Below, piece by piece: positions 35,225 to 44,485 of a stretch of DNA of 64,000 nt (within the stretch, counting starts at the first letter, position 1; the number at the start of each line of letters is the position of its first letter). The DNA lies in contig NZ_JAMYWY010000001.1 of assembly GCF_024159265.1 (NCBI RefSeq), positions 4,960,001 to 5,024,000 on the forward strand. Reading direction: 5' to 3'. The DNA is from Paenibacillus sp. 1781tsa1. GTDB lineage: Bacteria; Bacillota; Bacilli; Paenibacillales; Paenibacillaceae. Below the pieces are notes generated by a model, which was given only the letters and a program-made list of their open reading frames with translations, did not search any database and was not told the DNA's origin. The translations under genes and the position numbers were made by a program.

Positions 35225-38095
35225 TCACTCAACCCCGACCAACTTGTACCGGATAGCAATCTTCCCATCTTTCACTCTCATCTGAATCTCACCCATATGA
35301 TCCGTCCGATAAATATCTGACCCGGTAGCCTCCAAACGTTCCATTACTCCCGGATTGGGATGTCCATATGTATTGTTAACTCCAGCAGATATCACAGCGG
35401 TTTTGGCGTTCCAGTATTGGAGCCAGGCTTCGGTGGAAGACGTTTTACTCCCATGATGAGCGACCTTTAGAACGTCAATGGAGACAAATGCTGCTGAAGC
35501 ATCATTTGAATTAACCAGCAACGGGCGTGTAAGTAACCTTTGTACAACTCCCTCTGTAACTTCAATATCTGCACCTTTCTGTTTAAACTGGGCAGCTAAC
35601 GAGCCATCTTGAATCATATAGAGCAGGTCCTGCTCGGCCGCAGCATCCATATCCCCGGTGAACAACATGGAAGTCCCAGCCATGTCTAGCAAAAAGACAA
35701 CGGAATCATGATTCTGGTGTTCAGACACAGGCATATTGCCTGATGCATTTACATTCATATGCGCCAGATCTGGAGCTATAAAATGTAAACTTGTCTCTTT
35801 ATCAGCCTTATAAGTCATACCCTGCTGAATGGCGTACAGAGGAATTTTCCGTTCCATGGCTGTATTCAGTAACTTATCAAAGTTAGCCTTACCACTGGTT
35901 GTACCATTAAACATGAACCGTTTAACCGGAATCTGTTCCAGCACAGCCTGTAGCCCTCCGGCATGATCCTGGTCGGCATGCGTTACAATGACAGCGTCCA
36001 GTTGGTGGATACCTCTCTTTTTCAATAAAGGAACAACGACCTTGGCTCCTACCTCATACGGATCACGTCTTGTTTTCCACGATTGCTCGGTGTTTCCAAA
36101 GTTAACTGTTCCCCCGCCATCCACCAAAATATGTTTGCCTTCCGGGGTTGTAATCAATGTGCTGTCTCCTTGTCCAATATCCAAAAACTGCACGATGCCG
36201 GTTCCAGCAGGCTTGGGAGTCTGATATGCCCACCACAATCCAGTAACAAAGCTGAGCGCGAGCAAACCGCACACCCATCGCTGAACTTTACTCATTCGTT
36301 CATATGCATAATAACCTGCACCTCGTGCGGCAAATGCACTCGTATACTCCGGCCAGGCAATACTGGCTCCTAATGTCGTTAATGAAGTTTCTTTTCCATC
36401 TACACGTTTCTTACCTTGATCCTGTGCCATGTTAGACATCGAAGAGCGAATGCCCACATTCCCCATGGAAACTGGAGGTAGTCTCCTCACAAGAGGAGCC
36501 GTATCCTCCTCAATAAACGCTGTTTCTTGCTGCTCACCATTGCCACGATGCAGCAGATAGAGCAAGGCATATAAAACGGCATAATATGCGGCTATCCACA
36601 ACAGGGAAGGTGTTGCCCAGATCAACACAAAACCCGGCAGACTGTTCATCCACTCCACGCTTACAAAAGTCAGTTGATTCAGTTGAATCGCAATCCATGC
36701 GAAAGGTCTCGCCAAGGGAACCCATATGAATGACAATAGCATGGCGACCGTCCCCAGTGGTAATACAATGGCGCTAATCAAAGAAACCAGCAGAAAGTTG
36801 GCTACAAATGAGAGTAATGAAAACTGGTTGAAGTACAGAATGGTTACTGGAAAAGAAATCAGCTGAGCGGTTACCGTGACGGATGCTGTTGCGGCCAGAG
36901 ATTTCGGCCAGTTGCTGAACAGTCGGTTAATCAATGGCATGTATATCATCAGACCTGCAGTCACGAGAAAGGATAACTGGAAGCTCACACTTAGCAAAAA
37001 GTACGGGTCCCACCACATCATCAGTAATGCTGCTGCACTGATCATCTGCAGACCATCTCTCGCGAGGCCACGGCGTGCCATATACAACCCAATCATGGAC
37101 ATAATGCCTGCTCGAATCACTGAAGGTGAACCACCGGATAATAGTACATATGCAGGCACCAGGATCAGAACAATCGTGAGTGCCGTCTCTCTGGTAAGTC
37201 TTAACCAGGATAAAATAAGGAGAAGAGAAGCTACATATACAGCCACATGGGTTCCGGAGATTGCCAGGATATGTGTTAGACCCAGTTGTGAAAACTGACC
37301 ATAGGTGCCCGGATCGATATCGTTAGCCATCCCGATAATTAGTCCCTTCATATATCCTGCATGAGGCTCAGGAAATAATTGTTCGACCGCTGAACCCAAC
37401 ATATGTCTTGTCCAATCCGTCCACCGTAGAACGTTGAATTGTCCAAGCCCCTCCGGAGGCGTAACCGTGACCGAGGCGGCTCCCTTCACTTTGAACAACC
37501 AGTGGATATGCAGGGTTCGCAAATAACTGCGATAATCAAACCCGCCAAAGTTCCTCGCTTCGCCAGGAAGGGCAAAAGAACCATGAAGCGTGATTGCATC
37601 GCCCCTCTTCCAGCCCGCTGCTGCCTGTTGTTCTTCTTCCTCCAACAGTCTGACTTGTACCATCAATTGTTCATCTATTTGGAATGCAGTTGATGCCGCC
37701 AGATCTGTATCTGCTGACGAAGCCGATATGGGCAATATGGAAGAAATCTGTATCTTAAAGTCAGCCCGATCTCCATCAATACGCACATCTGATACAAGCT
37801 CACCCTGAATCTGTGCTGCCATACCGTCCATCTCATCAGCAGCAGTATGGATGGTCTCGGGCAGTCTGCTATGATTGCGTACGTCATTCCATTCCCAATG
37901 TACAGCACCTCCAATAAAGGCAGTGAGCAAAAACAAAATGGACCATCCACGCACATCTATGAAACGAAGTAGAAGTGGCAGACACGCCAGCGCCCCAATC
38001 ATCCCCCATATTAACGTCCATCCTGTTAAGGCGCATGCCATACCGCTACCGCATAACCAGCAAATTGTAAAACTTAACAACGGTCTGCCTTTCAT
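35225..38095 (-). CDS. comEC: ComEC/Rec2, DNA uptake channel
   Basis: Polytopic protein that forms the channel for single-stranded DNA in transformation. The N-terminal part has several membrane helices. The Competence core contains YMKGLIIGMANDIDP, LTHILAISGTHVAVY and the LLSGGSPSVIRAGIM region. The C-terminal metallo-beta-lactamase domain shows VIVTHADQDHAGG and VLKVAHHGSKTSS. At 956 residues it is longer than the roughly 776 of B. subtilis; about 100 of the extra residues form a polar linker ahead of the hydrolase domain. The ATG at 38095 follows AAGGAGGG; an upstream GTG at 38116 lacks a site. It is last in comEA–comEB–comEC. Confidence 0.95.
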   Translation of the reverse strand: MKGRPLLSFTICWLCGSGMACALTGWTLIWGMIGALACLPLLLRFIDVRGWSILFLLTAFIGGAVHWEWNDVRNHSRLPETIHTAADEMDGMAAQIQGELVSDVRIDGDRADFKIQISSILPISASSADTDLAASTAFQIDEQLMVQVRLLEEEEQQAAAGWKRGDAITLHGSFALPGEARNFGGFDYRSYLRTLHIHWLFKVKGAASVTVTPPEGLGQFNVLRWTDWTRHMLGSAVEQLFPEPHAGYMKGLIIGMANDIDPGTYGQFSQLGLTHILAISGTHVAVYVASLLLILSWLRLTRETALTIVLILVPAYVLLSGGSPSVIRAGIMSMIGLYMARRGLARDGLQMISAAALLMMWWDPYFLLSVSFQLSFLVTAGLMIYMPLINRLFSNWPKSLAATASVTVTAQLISFPVTILYFNQFSLLSFVANFLLVSLISAIVLPLGTVAMLLSFIWVPLARPFAWIAIQLNQLTFVSVEWMNSLPGFVLIWATPSLLWIAAYYAVLYALLYLLHRGNGEQQETAFIEEDTAPLVRRLPPVSMGNVGIRSSMSNMAQDQGKKRVDGKETSLTTLGASIAWPEYTSAFAARGAGYYAYERMSKVQRWVCGLLALSFVTGLWWAYQTPKPAGTGIVQFLDIGQGDSTLITTPEGKHILVDGGGTVNFGNTEQSWKTRRDPYEVGAKVVVPLLKKRGIHQLDAVIVTHADQDHAGGLQAVLEQIPVKRFMFNGTTSGKANFDKLLNTAMERKIPLYAIQQGMTYKADKETSLHFIAPDLAHMNVNASGNMPVSEHQNHDSVVFLLDMAGTSMLFTGDMDAAAEQDLLYMIQDGSLAAQFKQKGADIEVTEGVVQRLLTRPLLVNSNDASAAFVSIDVLKVAHHGSKTSSTEAWLQYWNAKTAVISAGVNNTYGHPNPGVMERLEATGSDIYRTDHMGEIQMRVKDGKIAIRYKLVGVE

Positions 38096-38128
38096 TTGCT
38101 CCCTCCTTCCTGTCACCCTGGAACGCAG

Positions 38129-38166
38129 AAAAACCCCCGGGAAGCCAATTCAGGCTTGCCGGAGGT
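38129..38166 (-). terminator. Hairpin terminator between comEB and comEC
   Basis: AACCTCCGG..AAGCC/GGCTT..CCGGGGGTT stem followed by a T-run on the minus strand. It would weaken comEC expression relative to comEA and comEB. Confidence 0.8.
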
Positions 38167-38195
38167 TCTCCCTCTCATATTCGACCATATTCAGA

Positions 38196-38717
38196 TTAAT
38201 TGCTCACAGTCATCATCGTTTCCCGCGGCGGTTGGTAATTCTCCAGCCTGCGGAATGTTATGCCCTTCTGTTCCATCATATTCGTAACCTTGCCGGTATC
38301 TTTAGGATAAGAACGATGAAAGACGATTTCTGTAATCCCGCTATTCGCCAGCATATTGGCACATGTCCAGCAAGGTTCGTCAGTCACATACACAGACGAG
38401 CCTTCACGGTCGATTCGATCTGTGAATAAAAGTAAATTTTGCTCCGCATGGATTGTGCGAATGCAGCGTTGCTTCTTCACCATGTCTTCTTGCCCATCGG
38501 TCACGACCAACTCATACTCTTCCGATATCATGCAACCTGCTTCAGAACAATCCGGAACACCGGTGGGTGCGCCATTATACGCTGTTCCGAGTAGTTTTTT
38601 TCCTTGAACAAGAACGGCACCTACGTGACGACGCGAACAGCGGGAACGGGTGGAAACCATATACGCGATGTCCATAAAATACGTATCCCAATCCTTGCGT
38701 ACCTCTACTGTACTCAT
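38196..38717 (-). CDS. comEB: ComEB, dCMP deaminase family protein
   Basis: Zinc-dependent deoxycytidylate deaminase-like protein. The catalytic motifs are IHAEQNLL (His, Glu) and the zinc-binding PCWTC. N-terminal SRCSRRHVGAVLV and AYNGAPTGVPDC are conserved in dCMP deaminases. The 173 residues are typical. In B. subtilis ComEB is not needed for DNA uptake, so its role is likely nucleotide metabolism. It is 38 bp downstream of comEA. Confidence 0.93.
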   Translation of the reverse strand: MSTVEVRKDWDTYFMDIAYMVSTRSRCSRRHVGAVLVQGKKLLGTAYNGAPTGVPDCSEAGCMISEEYELVVTDGQEDMVKKQRCIRTIHAEQNLLLFTDRIDREGSSVYVTDEPCWTCANMLANSGITEIVFHRSYPKDTGKVTNMMEQKGITFRRLENYQPPRETMMTVSN

Positions 38718-38755
38718 GCTGCTTTCCTCCCGCTCAACACATTTTTATTCTCATA

Positions 38756-39391
38756 TTACCGGATCTGCACATATGGCGCCATCTTCTCCAGCATCTTCAT
38801 GCCGATTCCTTTGACCTTTGTCAGATCACTAACTTTCGCAAAAGGACCATGTGCATTCCGATAGTCTACAATAGCCTGAGCCTTCTTCTCCCCGATTCCA
38901 GGAAGCTCTGTAAGCTTGGAGACAGATGCAGTGTTCACATCAATCTTACCATTATCGCTTGCTTCCTCACGAACTATAGATGAATTACTACTTGATGCCG
39001 TCTCGGAGGTAACCGAAGGGTTTGATTTCGTATCTTGCACTACCGGTTCAGTCGGAGCAGCAGTAACCAATGGAATATCGTTCGTCTGATTTGGAGTTTG
39101 GGCTACTGGATCACCTTCAACTGCACCACTCAAGATCTCTTTAGACTCTCCTGCCTTTGCATCATTCCCAGTCTGCATCCCATTTGCATCCGTTCCCGAA
39201 GATGTTCCTGTATTGCCCTGAACCGAAGTAGCCGACTGTATAACAGGAAGTTCCTGCTCTATTGTCGGCTTCTCGGTGCCGAGCTGCAAGGGTTCCCAGC
39301 CACTAGGTGGTTGTTCACTTTTGCCCGACCATAATATGAGTATACTTCCAACCACCGCAGCAGCAATGGTCATTCCTTTGTTCCATCTCAT
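38756..39391 (-). CDS. comEA: ComEA, DNA receptor for competence
   Basis: Membrane-anchored double-stranded-DNA-binding protein. One hydrophobic helix near the N-terminus (TIAAAVVGSILILW) is followed by a long Thr/Ser/Gln-rich linker. Two helix-hairpin-helix motifs end the protein (NTASVSKLTELPGIGEKKAQ and LTKVKGIGMKMLEKM). I start it at the ATG at 39391, after GAGGTG; the frame stays open to 39424. The 211 residues are normal. It is first in the comE operon and divergent from comER. I found no clear ComK box upstream. Confidence 0.93.
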   Translation of the reverse strand: MRWNKGMTIAAAVVGSILILWSGKSEQPPSGWEPLQLGTEKPTIEQELPVIQSATSVQGNTGTSSGTDANGMQTGNDAKAGESKEILSGAVEGDPVAQTPNQTNDIPLVTAAPTEPVVQDTKSNPSVTSETASSSNSSIVREEASDNGKIDVNTASVSKLTELPGIGEKKAQAIVDYRNAHGPFAKVSDLTKVKGIGMKMLEKMAPYVQIR

Positions 39392-39577
39392 TTCTTCCAC
39401 ACCTCTCCCTGAATTCAAAATCATTCATTTCGAACACGGGCGGTGCTTCCGAACCGTTGAACTTCCCTGATGAAACAAGTTGTGCATTTTTCATGTCATG
39501 TGAACCAGGTCCTCACGCATAGAATAGAGGGAATGAACTGCGCCAGTACCGTAAAGCATGAAAGGAGGCCTGAAACA

Positions 39578-40423
39578 ATGAAGGTTGGATTTATCGGAAC
39601 CGGCAGCATGGGCAGTCTGCTGATCTATGCCCTGATTCAATCGGGTGCACTCGAGCCCCGTCAGATCGCGGCCAGCAATCGAACCCCGTCCAAAGTACGA
39701 CAGTTATCCCTCCGTTACCCCGGTCTGCATGAATCCCAGAGCAATCGGGAAACGGTGATCCGAAGTAATATCATCTTCCTGTGCGTGAAGCCGCTTGAAT
39801 TCAAACATGTCATTGACGACATCCTGCCTGTCGTGAATCCCAATCATATAATTGTCTCGATCACCAGTCCCGTGCAGCTGCGCCATCTGGAATCTTCACT
39901 TCCTTGCAAAGTCTCCAAGGTTATTCCCAGCGTCACACACCAGGTTGGCAGCGGCGCGTCCCTGTGTATACACGGCGAACGAATGACCAGTGAAGACCGC
40001 GCTGTGTTGGAAAGTCTGCTTAGTCATATAGGCAGGCCGTACCAAGTGGACGAAGCCTGTACACGAATCACATCCGACTTCTCCAGTTGCGGACCTGCAT
40101 TCATATCGTTCTTTTTGGAACAGTGGATCGAAAGTGCCGTGAAGCTGACAGGCATCAAAAGGGCAGATGCCTGCGCTCTGGCTGGCGAAATGCTTCTGGG
40201 AACAGGCAAGCTGCTCACCGAAGGAGGATACACGCCGCAAGAGCTTCAAGCTCGTGTCGCTGTACCTGGCGGTATTACCGCTCAGGCACTTGCACTGCTG
40301 AAGGTTAGTCTCGACGGTGTTTTCGACAACCTGATCCGCACGACACATGACAAATATGATGAAGATTTATTAAAGCTGGATGAATTATTCCGAGCCGGTG
40401 AGATTAACCGGCAACAATATTAA
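39578..40423 (+). CDS. comER: ComER, pyrroline-5-carboxylate reductase-like
   Basis: NAD(P)-binding protein of the ProC fold. MKVGFIGTGSMGSLL is the Rossmann start, and SNIIFLCVKPLEFKHVIDDI and RVAVPGGITAQAL are typical of P5C reductases. It is called ComER from its position divergent to comEA, as in B. subtilis. In some Bacillus species comER affects sporulation and biofilm through Spo0A rather than proline synthesis. AAAGGAGG lies before the ATG at 39578; 281 residues. Its last 20 bp overlap the convergent end of leuS. Confidence 0.88.
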   Translation: MKVGFIGTGSMGSLLIYALIQSGALEPRQIAASNRTPSKVRQLSLRYPGLHESQSNRETVIRSNIIFLCVKPLEFKHVIDDILPVVNPNHIIVSITSPVQLRHLESSLPCKVSKVIPSVTHQVGSGASLCIHGERMTSEDRAVLESLLSHIGRPYQVDEACTRITSDFSSCGPAFISFFLEQWIESAVKLTGIKRADACALAGEMLLGTGKLLTEGGYTPQELQARVAVPGGITAQALALLKVSLDGVFDNLIRTTHDKYDEDLLKLDELFRAGEINRQQY

Positions 40424-42848
40424 CGAGTTTGCCTGGAACGGCAATGACCTTGCGAATGGTCTTGCCTTCCAGCGCCTGCTTAACAGGTGCCAGCTCCATC
40501 GTAAAGTCCTGCATCCCCTGTGCGTCCAGATCCTTCGCGATCGTAGCACGAGTTACGATTTTACCGTTTACCTGAACAACGATTTCTACTTCTGCATCCA
40601 CTGTCATGGACTCATCATATTCAGGCCAAGCCACGTAAGAGATTCCACCTTCATGACCCAAACGGCTCCACAGCTCCTCTGCCATATGCGGTGCCAGTGG
40701 TGACAACAGTTGCACAAAGTTCTCCATTGCTTCTCGAGGCAATGTATCGGCTTTGTATGCATCGTTGATGAAGATCATCAGCTGGCTGATGGATGTGTTG
40801 AAGCGCAGGTGTTCCAGATCTTCCGTAACTTTTTTGATCGTTTTGTGAGCAGTTCGCTTGAACTCATCCGTTCCACCGTCCACCGTAATCTTGTCATTGA
40901 TGGCCCCTGTGTCTTCGTTAATGAAGAGACGCCATACACGTGACAGGAAGCGGTGCATGCCTTCAACCCCGTTAGCGTTCCACGGTTTTGTCGCTTCCAA
41001 TGGTCCCATGAACATCTCGTACAGACGCAATGTATCTGCACCGAATTCATTCACGATTTCATCCGGGTTAATAACATTACCACGGGATTTACTCATTTTC
41101 TCATTATTCGTCCCCAGGATCATACCTTGGTTCACCAGTTTGTGGAACGGCTCTTTTGTATCCACAACACCCAGATCATACAGCACTTTGTGCCAGAAAC
41201 GAGCGTACAGCAAGTGAAGCACCGCATGCTCTGCTCCGCCAATGTACAGATCAACTGGCAGCCACTGCTGCTGTTTCTCCTTGGAGATCAGTTCCTTGTC
41301 ATTGTGCGGATCGATAAAGCGCAGGTAATACCAGCAGCTACCCGCCCATTGTGGCATGGTGTTAGTCTCACGACGTGCCTTCATTCCCGTTTCCGGATCT
41401 ACCGTATTCACCCACTCCGTAACATTCGCCAGTGGTGATTCTCCAGTACCCGAAGGTTTGATCTGATCGATATCAGGCAGCAGCAGTGGAAGTTGATCCT
41501 CCGGTACGGTCTTCATCGTTCCGTCTTCCAGATGCAGAATCGGAATTGGCTCACCCCAGTAACGCTGACGGCTGAACAGCCAATCACGCAGACGATAGGT
41601 CACTTTCCCTTGTCCTTTACCGTTCTCTTCCAGCCAAGCAATCATCTTGGCAACGGCTTCTTCATTGTTCAGTCCGTTCAGGAAATCGGAATTCACATGC
41701 GCGCCATCACCGGAATACGCCTCTTGTGTAACGTCGCCACCCTGAATAACCTCGATGATATCCAGACCGAACTGCTTCGCAAATTCCCAGTCACGTGCAT
41801 CATGACCCGGAACAGCCATAACCGCACCTGTACCGTAACCTGCAAGAACGTAATCAGCGATCCAGATCGGCAATTTTGCACCATTAACGGGATTGATTGC
41901 ATAAGCGCCAGTGAATACACCTGTTTTGTCTTTGGCCAAATCCGTACGTTCCAGATCACTCTTACGAGAAGCCTGCTCCTGATAAGCCTGAATCGCTTCA
42001 CGTTGGTCATCCGTTGTGATTGCTTCTACCAATTCATGTTCCGGAGCAAGTACTGCAAAGCTTGCTCCGAACAATGTGTCCGCACGGGTAGTGAACACCT
42101 TAATTACTTCCTCGCGACCTTCAATGGCAAAAACAACTTCTGCACCTGTCGATTTACCGATCCAGTTACGCTGCATATCCTTGATGCTTTCAGACCAATC
42201 CAGCTCTTCCAGGTCTTCCAACAGACGCTCTGCATACTCGGTAATTCTCAGGACCCACTGACGCATCGGTTTACGTACAACCGGATGTCCACCACGTTCA
42301 CTCTTGCCATCAATAACCTCTTCATTAGCCAGTACCGTTCCAAGTGCTTCGCACCAGTTAACTGCGACTTCATCCACATAAGCGAGGCCCTTATTGTACA
42401 ACTGGATAAAGATCCATTGTGTCCATTTATAGTACTCAGGGTCCGTTGTGCTGATCTCACGATCCCAGTCATAGGAGAAACCAAGCGACTTGATCTGGCG
42501 ACGGAAATTGTCAATATTACGGAATGTAATATGCCGTGGATGCTCACCAGTATCCAATGCATGCTGCTCAGCAGGCAGACCGAAAGCATCCCAACCCATC
42601 GGATGCAATACATTGTAACCGCGCATACGTTTGTAACGGGAAACGATATCCGTTGCCGTATATCCTTCCGGGTGACCTACGTGCAGACCTGAACCGGATG
42701 GATAAGGGAACATATCCAGTGCATAAAATTTCGGTTTAGCAGGGTCCTCACCCGTTTTAAACGTTTTATTTGTATCCCAGTATTGCTGCCAACTTTTTTC
42801 CATGACTTGTGGCTGATAGCCGTGTTTCGGCTGGTTATTCTCACTCAT
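40404..42848 (-). CDS. leuS: Leucyl-tRNA synthetase
   Basis: Charges tRNA-Leu. The class I signature is HVGHPEGYTATD (HIGH variant), the connective peptide editing domain is present with the GTGAVMAVPGHDARD region, and KMSKSRGNV is the KMSKS loop. The 814 residues are typical. GAAGGAGG precedes the ATG. Transcription starts at a strong promoter and passes a T-box leader that senses uncharged tRNA-Leu. The 3' end overlaps comER by 20 bp on the opposite strand, leaving no separate terminator. Confidence 0.98.
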   Translation of the reverse strand: MSENNQPKHGYQPQVMEKSWQQYWDTNKTFKTGEDPAKPKFYALDMFPYPSGSGLHVGHPEGYTATDIVSRYKRMRGYNVLHPMGWDAFGLPAEQHALDTGEHPRHITFRNIDNFRRQIKSLGFSYDWDREISTTDPEYYKWTQWIFIQLYNKGLAYVDEVAVNWCEALGTVLANEEVIDGKSERGGHPVVRKPMRQWVLRITEYAERLLEDLEELDWSESIKDMQRNWIGKSTGAEVVFAIEGREEVIKVFTTRADTLFGASFAVLAPEHELVEAITTDDQREAIQAYQEQASRKSDLERTDLAKDKTGVFTGAYAINPVNGAKLPIWIADYVLAGYGTGAVMAVPGHDARDWEFAKQFGLDIIEVIQGGDVTQEAYSGDGAHVNSDFLNGLNNEEAVAKMIAWLEENGKGQGKVTYRLRDWLFSRQRYWGEPIPILHLEDGTMKTVPEDQLPLLLPDIDQIKPSGTGESPLANVTEWVNTVDPETGMKARRETNTMPQWAGSCWYYLRFIDPHNDKELISKEKQQQWLPVDLYIGGAEHAVLHLLYARFWHKVLYDLGVVDTKEPFHKLVNQGMILGTNNEKMSKSRGNVINPDEIVNEFGADTLRLYEMFMGPLEATKPWNANGVEGMHRFLSRVWRLFINEDTGAINDKITVDGGTDEFKRTAHKTIKKVTEDLEHLRFNTSISQLMIFINDAYKADTLPREAMENFVQLLSPLAPHMAEELWSRLGHEGGISYVAWPEYDESMTVDAEVEIVVQVNGKIVTRATIAKDLDAQGMQDFTMELAPVKQALEGKTIRKVIAVPGKLVNIVAG

Positions 42849-42892
42849 CTATTGTTCCTCCTTCAGGTTACTCGCTTAGCTTTAATTGCAAC

Positions 42893-43190
42893 AAAAAAAC
42901 CTCAGCATCCCGTAGCGTTTGCAGCGCTAGGGACGAGAGGTTGAATTCCCGTGGTACCACCCTAGTTAGCGGACGAACGTGCTTCGTCATCCACTCCCTT
43001 TGGACCTGTAACGGCGGTTAACCGATGCGGATTTCCATTCCTGAATTCCAGCTTCTACTCAGCAGGTTAAACAAAAATGGTGTAATCACCGCATTTCTCC
43101 AAGGCGAGTTCACAATTTACTGTCAACCGGCTTGCACCAACCGCCGGCTCTCTGTGATGTACAGAAATTACTACTAATCCTTATCATCGA
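42893..43190 (-). ncRNA. T-box riboswitch, leucine-specific
   Basis: Leader RNA that reads through when tRNA-Leu is uncharged. The T-box core AGGGTGGTACCACGG lies at 42949–42963 (minus strand). Stem I contains GCCGG…GGTGCAAGCCGG, and the specifier in GTGAA-CTC-GCC is CTC (43106–43108), a leucine codon. A terminator hairpin (42900–42940; CCTC…GAGG with AGCG/CGCT) is followed by seven T (42893–42899). It ends 44 bp before leuS. Confidence 0.95.
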
Positions 43191-43213
43191 AATATGTATA
43201 CAATATCGGGACC

Positions 43214-43242
43214 ATTATATAAAAAAGCAAGCCCAAAGTCAA
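43214..43242 (-). promoter_or_regulatory. Sigma-A promoter of the T-box–leuS transcript
   Basis: TTGACT, 17-base spacer, TATAAT on the minus strand: nearly consensus. Confidence 0.9.
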
Positions 43243-43308
43243 TATTACATGTTATACTCGCCATCTTAAAGCTCACGGGTTGGTACCCTTCATAACGCTG
43301 GTTGCTGT

Positions 43309-44265
43309 TCAGGATAACCGAAAACGCTCAATGCCTTCCTCCAGGTTATGAATGGTCCAATTCACATGTTCCTGATGATCATATTGACGATAAGCGCACT
43401 CAATGCGCAGCACCAGATCAAAGTACAAGTCATACAGACTTCTTCTTTTTAGCTCACTTTCAGTTGTAATCGCATGCCCATACCCTTTCACAAAACCGGG
43501 TGTATAGTTAAAATGACTGAAATAGTGCTCCATCAGAGGGTCTGCCCACAGTGAACGTTCAAAATCAATAATCGCTGTGATGCGACCTTTGTCTACTAGA
43601 ACATTGCCATCCCACAGATCCCAACTTACAAGCACAGGTTCTTTTACATCGTCCAGCACATCCGATTTCTCCTCAATCAAGCGTCTCAATTCAGGATAAT
43701 CCATCGAAAATGTAATCCCGGCTTCTTCCCCATCGGCAAGAATGTCATCCATCAGATTCATAAATGCTTCTTTCCAAGTGGAATAACGCTGTTTTTGCTC
43801 CGAGAAATATCCGAACTTCTCACCCTTGATTTCATTAATTCGACGATTGTAACGCCCCAGTTGTTGTTCAACGGCTTCCTGCTCTTCCGCAGAATACTGA
43901 TCCTTGACCTGATTGTAGGGTGTTCCAGACATGTACTCCATGATAAAATACCGCGCTGAAGCCATGGTTAACGAATCATCATAAACCAGAACTTTGGGTA
44001 CGGGAACATCCTGCAGCTCGCTTATGAGACGCAGTGCCTCAACCTCGGCAATCATCAGGTCCTGTTCACAGCGCATCAGATTTGTCGAAGCTGAAGGGGC
44101 AATTTTGAGTACCACTCGCTGTGCGTCACTGAGTGTAATGAGATATGCATGATTGGCCCAGCCATCCACCATTTCCTTGTAGCCCTGTATTTTTGCAGAG
44201 AGATTCTGCTCTATTATGGCATTTAGTTGTTCTGACGTAAGTCTTGTTTTATATGTACTTTCCAC
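43309..44265 (-). CDS. APH-like phosphotransferase family protein
   Basis: Small-molecule kinase of the aminoglycoside/choline kinase fold; substrate unknown. It has an N-lobe with VVLKIAP (likely ATP-binding Lys), FIMEYMSG at the hinge, the catalytic loop VSWDLWDGNVLV near residue 225 and the metal-binding IIDFERS. In related proteins the loop usually reads HWDLWDGN or HGDLHPGN; here the leading His is Ser, though the catalytic Asp and Asn remain. The start is a GTG at 44265 after GAGGTGAGG. The gene stands alone with a possible cre site in front. It need not confer antibiotic resistance. Confidence 0.8.
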   Translation of the reverse strand: MESTYKTRLTSEQLNAIIEQNLSAKIQGYKEMVDGWANHAYLITLSDAQRVVLKIAPSASTNLMRCEQDLMIAEVEALRLISELQDVPVPKVLVYDDSLTMASARYFIMEYMSGTPYNQVKDQYSAEEQEAVEQQLGRYNRRINEIKGEKFGYFSEQKQRYSTWKEAFMNLMDDILADGEEAGITFSMDYPELRRLIEEKSDVLDDVKEPVLVSWDLWDGNVLVDKGRITAIIDFERSLWADPLMEHYFSHFNYTPGFVKGYGHAITTESELKRRSLYDLYFDLVLRIECAYRQYDHQEHVNWTIHNLEEGIERFRLS

Positions 44266-44297
44266 TTCTACACCTCACCTCGACTATTGGTTTCCAT

Positions 44298-44311
44298 AGA
44301 AAACGCTTTCT
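44298..44311. promoter_or_regulatory. Candidate CcpA cre site
   Basis: AGAAAACGCTTTCT matches 13 of 14 positions of the cre consensus TGWAARCGYTWWCW. It lies within the near-palindrome ATAGAAAACGCTTTCTAT, 33 bp upstream of the APH-like gene. Confidence 0.5.
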
Positions 44312-44433
44312 ATCCGACTATTATCGCCTCCTCTACTTCAGCTGGCAATACTTTTTGTCACGCTATTGAGTCTTTCCTAGCATTTCTTTGCCAGGTTACA
44401 GAAACATGTCCATCATTTTATGGAAAATTAAAC

Positions 44434-44471
44434 AAAAAAACCGCCCTTATGTACCAAACATAAGGACAGTT
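44434..44471 (-). terminator. yqeM terminator
   Basis: CCTTATGT/ACATAAGG stem, extended by further pairs, then seven T on the minus strand. Confidence 0.9.
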
Positions 44472-44485
44472 CTCGTGATTCGCTC

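Noticed and set aside
39392..39577. ComK box between comEA and comER
   Set aside because: AT-rich blocks are present but the AAAA-N5-TTTT spacing is not met.
41493..42692. 399-codon plus-strand frame
   Set aside because: Antisense shadow of leuS; no start signal and no domain.
43309..44265. Antibiotic resistance gene
   Set aside because: The APH fold covers many unrelated kinases; nothing in the sequence or neighbourhood points to aminoglycosides.
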